In this document: piece after piece, positions 59,530-64,000 of the stretch
Numbering within the stretch: position 1 is the stretch's first letter
Layout: each line of letters starts with the position of its first letter
From: Tipula vernalis
Taxonomy: Eukaryota; Arthropoda; Insecta; Diptera; Tipulidae
Reading direction: 5' to 3'
NCBI GenBank assembly: GCA_958295665.1
Contig: OY282559.1
Span: 258,174,245 to 258,238,244 of the forward strand
DNA: 64,000 nt
Position numbers and translations under genes: made by a program
The notes under the pieces: generated by a model
The model's database searches: none
Told to the model about the DNA's origin: nothing
Seen by the model: the letters and a program-made list of their open reading frames with translations, nothing else

Positions 59530-59943
59530 TAAATATTGTGTATTCTGTGGAGAACAATCAGCATAACGGAATTGCAGTATTTGGGGTTCAGCAATATAAC
59601 GACAAATCTACATAATAGCGGAGATTCAACAGTGGAAATAATCCACGTGAAAAATTAAGTGGTCAGTTAACCTTCTAGATCGTTCAAGGCCAGCAGTATA
59701 ACTGTGAGTATTATTAATTGAAAACGGGCACTCTAAAGTGAGTAAATAAACCAACTGTATTTCGGTGAATCATCGATCGAAGAAAATCGACTGAATTTTA
59801 AGCTCATTAATACACAACGGCTTATATTTGGTGCGATCGTTCGTAAAGTGAAGTAAATTGTAAAGCGAAGTGGAAGTGCAGATAGTGAACGATAAACAAC
59901 TGTAACTGATTATAAACCATCTAAATAATTAACCAGGTGCAAA

Positions 59944-62900
59944 ATGGATGCCTTGAAGAAACAAAGAGCTACTATCAAAGGTTCCATGACAAAATTAGTC
60001 ACCTTTGTTAGAGGCAATATAAACAACGCTAGCGAAGATGAACTATTAGTGAAGCAGGAACGAACGCAAAGATTATTGAGTGAATTTACGAGCATTGAGA
60101 AGGAAATGTTTAATATCGACAGCACGGTAGAATCAGATCTGTCAGAATTTGAGGACAGCTACTACACAGTTCTTGCTGGACTAAAAGCTAGTATTCGAAA
60201 GCAAAGCCTTGCTTCAAAGAAAACGACCATGATGGATGGTACGATGAATGCAACACAGAACCAAGCAATTGAGGTGCGTTTGCCGAAACTCAATATTCCA
60301 GTTTTTGATGGCGACTATATGGAGTGGAGGTCCTTTTTCGATTTGTATAGTTCAACTATACATGACAGAGATAATTTGACTGCAGCCCAAAAATTTCAAT
60401 ATCTCAGAGGCCTTTTAAAGGGAGAAGCGGCAGCACTCGTCCGTCACTTAACTGTGCCTGTGACTGATACAAACTACAACGAGGCATTTCAGAAGTTGGT
60501 TCATCGATACGATAGAAAGCGTCACACAGTTAATGCTTTCATAAAAACCTATATGGAACAGCCGAATGTACTACAACCAAATGCTGCTAACATTCGGAAG
60601 TTAACCGATTCTTTCGATGAATCAATCAGAGGGCTTAAAGCACTAGGTCCAGATGCCGAGAAGAGGGATCCTTGGCTAATTTATGTCGCATTAAATAAGC
60701 TAGATGATGAAACCAAATCCCTTTGGGCTCAAGAAACTGCAAGCAAAGATTTTTCTACCTTCGATGAATTACTCAAATTCCTTGTGAAACGAATCGATAT
60801 GATGGAGTCATTGAAGGGATACTCAAGAAAAAATCATCCTGCTCGACCACCAGCGCCACGAACATATGCAGTCACCACTTCTACAGGGATGAATTGTCCA
60901 ATATGTAAGCAAGATGGACACAGAATCTATGATTGTGATACATACAACCGTATGTCGTCGGATAAAAGATCGGAAGCTGTTCAGAGCCACAACAGATGCT
61001 TTAATTGCTTAAACGGAAATCACAGGGTGCATGACTGCAGATCGAGAGTGAGATGTCAGCAATGCCAAAGAAAACATCACACATCCCTACACGATTCTTC
61101 AGACGAAAGAAGGTTATCTAAGGGTGATCAGCAAGCAAAGCAAGTTGCATTGTCGACAGTGAAGGAAACAGAGGAAGATAATGAAGATACAGAGTTTCAA
61201 TCGTATACGACAATACATGCAAATTCGTGTAATAATATTTTACCTACCGCCATGATAAAGGTAAGAGATAGTAATGGCCAATTCCAAACTTACAGAGCGC
61301 TGCTGGATTCCGCCTCACAAGCAACATTCATATCAGAATCCTGTATGCAAAGGTTGAAACTTGATCGTCGTAATGGAAGAGTGTTGGTGAAGGGACTTGG
61401 TGAAGTCGGAATGGGAGCAACCAGGGGTACTACCGAATTAAACATTTCGTCATTGGACAACGTAATAACATTAAAGGCAGAAGCGTTTATTATCCCGAAG
61501 GTATCCGCTACACTATATGGGTATTTATCTAAAACAGACTTGCCGTTATTAAATAATTTGAACTTAGCGGATCCAAGCTTTAATAGGCGTGGCAATATCG
61601 ATATTCTTTTAGGAGTGGACATATTTTTTATAGCGATTTTGCCCGAAAAGCAAAAAATATCAAATGGCCTGACAGCAATCAATACCATTTTTGGTTTGGT
61701 AATTGCCGGTGGAGGTGTAAACACAAGGCAAACCGAATACGCCAACTTCAACATTTTACTAGATATAGATAAGTCGCTTCGCAGGTTCTGGGAAGTCGAG
61801 GAGATGCCAAAAATCACAAGAAGAACACCAGAGAAACGAGCATGTGAAGAGATATTTCAAACGACTACCAAACAAGCTGAAGATAATAAGATCACGGTCA
61901 AATTGCCATTTAGACAACCAAGAGATATGATTGGAACATCATTTAATTCAGCTTTAAATCGCCTCAAAGCAATGGAGAGGAAGTTTGAGAGAAACAAAGA
62001 ATTTGGGCAGCTCTATAAAACTTTCATGGCAGAATATGAGACCCTTGGCCACATGGAAAGGATTCCTGGGTGCAACAACTCCAACAATTATTATCTTCCA
62101 CATCACGGTGTATTGAAAGAAAGCAGCACCACAACGAAACTCAGGGTTGTGTTCGACGCATCAGTCAAGTCATCCACAGGGTTGTCACTGAATGATGTTT
62201 TAATGGTGGGACCAACTGTACAGCCAATGCTCATCGATATATTATTATGATTTCGACAACATCAATTTGTGTTCTGCGGAGATGTTGAGAAAATGTACAG
62301 GCAGGTATGGGTAGCTAAAGATGATCGACAATTCCAAAATATTTTATGGCGAAATAACCCGAAGCAACAACCAGAGCGATATCAATTAAAAACGCTTACA
62401 TATGGCACCGCATCGGCAGCATTCTTAGCCACGCGTTGTTTGAAGGAAGTTGGAAATCGACTACAACCAACACAACCGGAAGCAGCAAGGTCCATATTGC
62501 AAGATATGTACGTAGATGACATGATGACCGGAGCCAATTCCTTACCACGGGTTAAAGTCATAGCAGTACAAATAATGAAATCCTTAGAAGATTATGGTTT
62601 CAGTCTTCGAAAGCTGTTAACGAATAACGATGAGCTAAGATCAGTTATTGAAGCCACCGAGAAAGACGTTAAATGTATAGGAGAACAACCAGATGCGCCA
62701 AGAGTATTAGGCCTCCAATGGGATTCGCATGTCGATGCTTTTAAATTCAGCGTACGCATTCCGGAGCGAACACACCATACTAAGCGCACGCTACTATCAG
62801 ATGCCAGTCGCAACTTCGATCCACTTGGCTGGTTGACGCCTGTAATAATAAGAGTGAAGGTTTTATTCCAAGATCTATGGATGCAAAACTTAAGTTGGGA

Positions 62901-64000
62901 TGATGAACTACCTACAAACACTCAAAAAGCATGGCTAGACATTAGAAGAGATTTACTAGAAACATCTAAAATTACAGTACCAAGATGGTTAACGACGCAT
63001 GACCAAGTCAGCTTGGTAGGCTTCAGTGATGCAAGCGAACACGCATATGCCGCTGTGATATACGCAGTAGTTAACAACGGCGATGGTTTTAAATCTAACA
63101 TTATCGCAGCCAAATCACGAGTAGCACCGGTCAAACGACTGGAATTAATGGGTGCTTTGCTGCTGTCGAATTTAATGAAGCTTGTGGAAGAATCATTAAC
63201 CATTAAAATTAATAAACGAGCATTATTTACAGATTCTCAGATAGTATTAGACTGACTGTCAATTCATCCGAGACGCTGGACTACATTTGTCGCCAATAGA
63301 ACCAGTGAGATAACGCAAATGTATAATCCGGAATACTGGTGGCATGTGGCATCCAAGGATAACCCCGCTGACATCGCATCTCGAGGTATTAGTACGAGCT
63401 AACTAGAGAGTAGTAATTTATGGTGGCATGGGCCGAAATGGCTAGTGAATGAAGCACAGTACAGGGCAATGCAATCGATGAGACGTCAAAAGAAAATACC
63501 GACTACAGAGGAATCGCGACCTGCCAGATGTGATGCATTTATAGTGTCGACAAACACCTTTTTCGATAATTTCATAGCAAGGTACTCCAACTTTCATAAG
63601 ATGTCAAAGGTATTAGCGCTAGTAATGAGAGTCTTTAAAAACCGCAGAAACAGAAGAGGAAATAAGGAAAATCAGGTCACGGAAACAATTAGAGAAGAGA
63701 TAGAAGCTGCTGAAATGGTTCTAATTCGGCATGTTCAGAAGTTAGAATTTTTATCTGAAATGGATGCACTAAAAAGTAAAGGTACTGTACCTCGAAGCAG
63801 TAAATTAATAATTATCCGAGTAGGGGGTCGTATCCAGCAATCGCTTGAGCCATTTAAAGTAAAGCATCCTATCATCTTACCGATGAAATCACATTTGGTG
63901 AAGTGTATAGTAAGGGATGCACATATCCTTTATAATCATCCAGGAATTAGCTTGCTTACCAGCATAGTGAGGCGACGATTTTGGATAATCAAGGGGAGAG
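59944..64000 (+). pseudogene. BEL/Pao gag-pol with three in-frame stops
   Basis: The start ATG at 59944 is the first after the leader (GTGCAAAATGG). Domains by residue: gag helical region (about 100-260; FDGDYMEWRSFFDLYSSTIH), zinc knuckles at about 318 (CPICKQDGHRIYDC), 351 (CFNCLNGNHRVHDC) and 369 (CQQCQRKHHTSLH), aspartic protease at about 447 (ALLDSASQATF; BEL proteases use D-S-G, here DSA), then RT (LRVVFDASVKSS; MYVDDMMTGA), RNase H-like part (LVGFSDASEHAYAAVIY; LFTDSQIVLD) and integrase zinc region (HILYNHPGISLLTSIVRRRF). Stops: TGA 62248-62250 (in RT), TGA 63253-63255 (after the RNase H motif) and TAA 63400-63402. All lie in the same frame, with no frameshift, so decay is by point mutation and is fairly young. 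Confidence 0.9.

Larger units (their letters stand above)
59165..64000 (+). mobile_element. BEL/Pao LTR retrotransposon, 3' end outside the window
   Basis: A predicted 5' LTR (59165-59509), a primer binding site at 59511, a leader, and a single gag-pol frame from 59944. The frame has all BEL domains in the usual order and is still open at base 64000 within the integrase zinc region. Three in-frame stop codons make it inactive as it stands. The 3' LTR must lie beyond the window. Confidence 0.85.

Overview
The window looks like a repeat-packed piece of an insect nuclear genome, most likely a dipteran. The base composition is AT-rich and there are no prokaryotic gene clusters. The introns are short GT-AG introns, and the repeats include long (TA)n microsatellites, an errantivirus-type Ty3/gypsy element with env, BEL/Pao, LINEs that keep an RNase H, and pogo-, mariner- and Tc1-like remnants. 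Only two cellular genes can be supported. One is a divergent alpha-tubulin on the + strand (8476-10042, short introns). The other is the C-terminal half of an NDRG-family gene on the - strand (exons at 51099-51170, 40071-40186, 39807-39969 and 31264-31545). Its 10.9 kb and 8.3 kb introns are filled with transposons.

Layout. 1-8300: a decayed BEL/Pao gag piece, a degenerate TTGAGT-rich G-strand repeat, a ~107-bp tandem repeat, a 303-bp (TA)n tract, a broken gypsy gag-protease, and several hairpin or TIR elements. 8476-10200: alpha-tubulin with its poly(A) signal. 10543-22816: a nested insertion. A ~600-bp dispersed repeat (called R1 here) was split by a 5'-truncated LINE plus a (TA)n tract, and again by a pogo-like MITE. 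That MITE was in turn split by an errantivirus with both LTRs, a TATA target duplication, env and integrase, but without protease and most of the reverse transcriptase. A GC-rich block of unknown origin sits inside the errantivirus. 22829-29600: a row of non-autonomous TIR/foldback elements, including a second R1 copy carrying its own MITE and a ~1.65-kb element with long TIRs. 29600-51170: the NDRG-like gene. Its introns hold two gypsy pol remnants (- strand), an RTE-like LINE (+ strand) and two foldback elements whose arms contain the same ~107-bp monomer seen at 3.5-4.2 kb. 49874-58600: integrase, mariner and Tc1 scraps, a (GA)n tract and a large damaged gypsy element. 59165-64000: a BEL/Pao element with 5' LTR, PBS and a gag-pol frame carrying three in-frame stops, running off the window.

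How it fits together: there is no operon or accessory gene system here. The signal is genome architecture: two host genes in a graveyard of transposons where several insertion events can be put in order. The host observations most worth checking are the alpha-tubulin (acetylation lysine K40 missing, and a 60-bp intron in the tail that is open in frame) and the foldback elements built from tandem repeats. All gene names rest on reading translations by eye; no database search was run.
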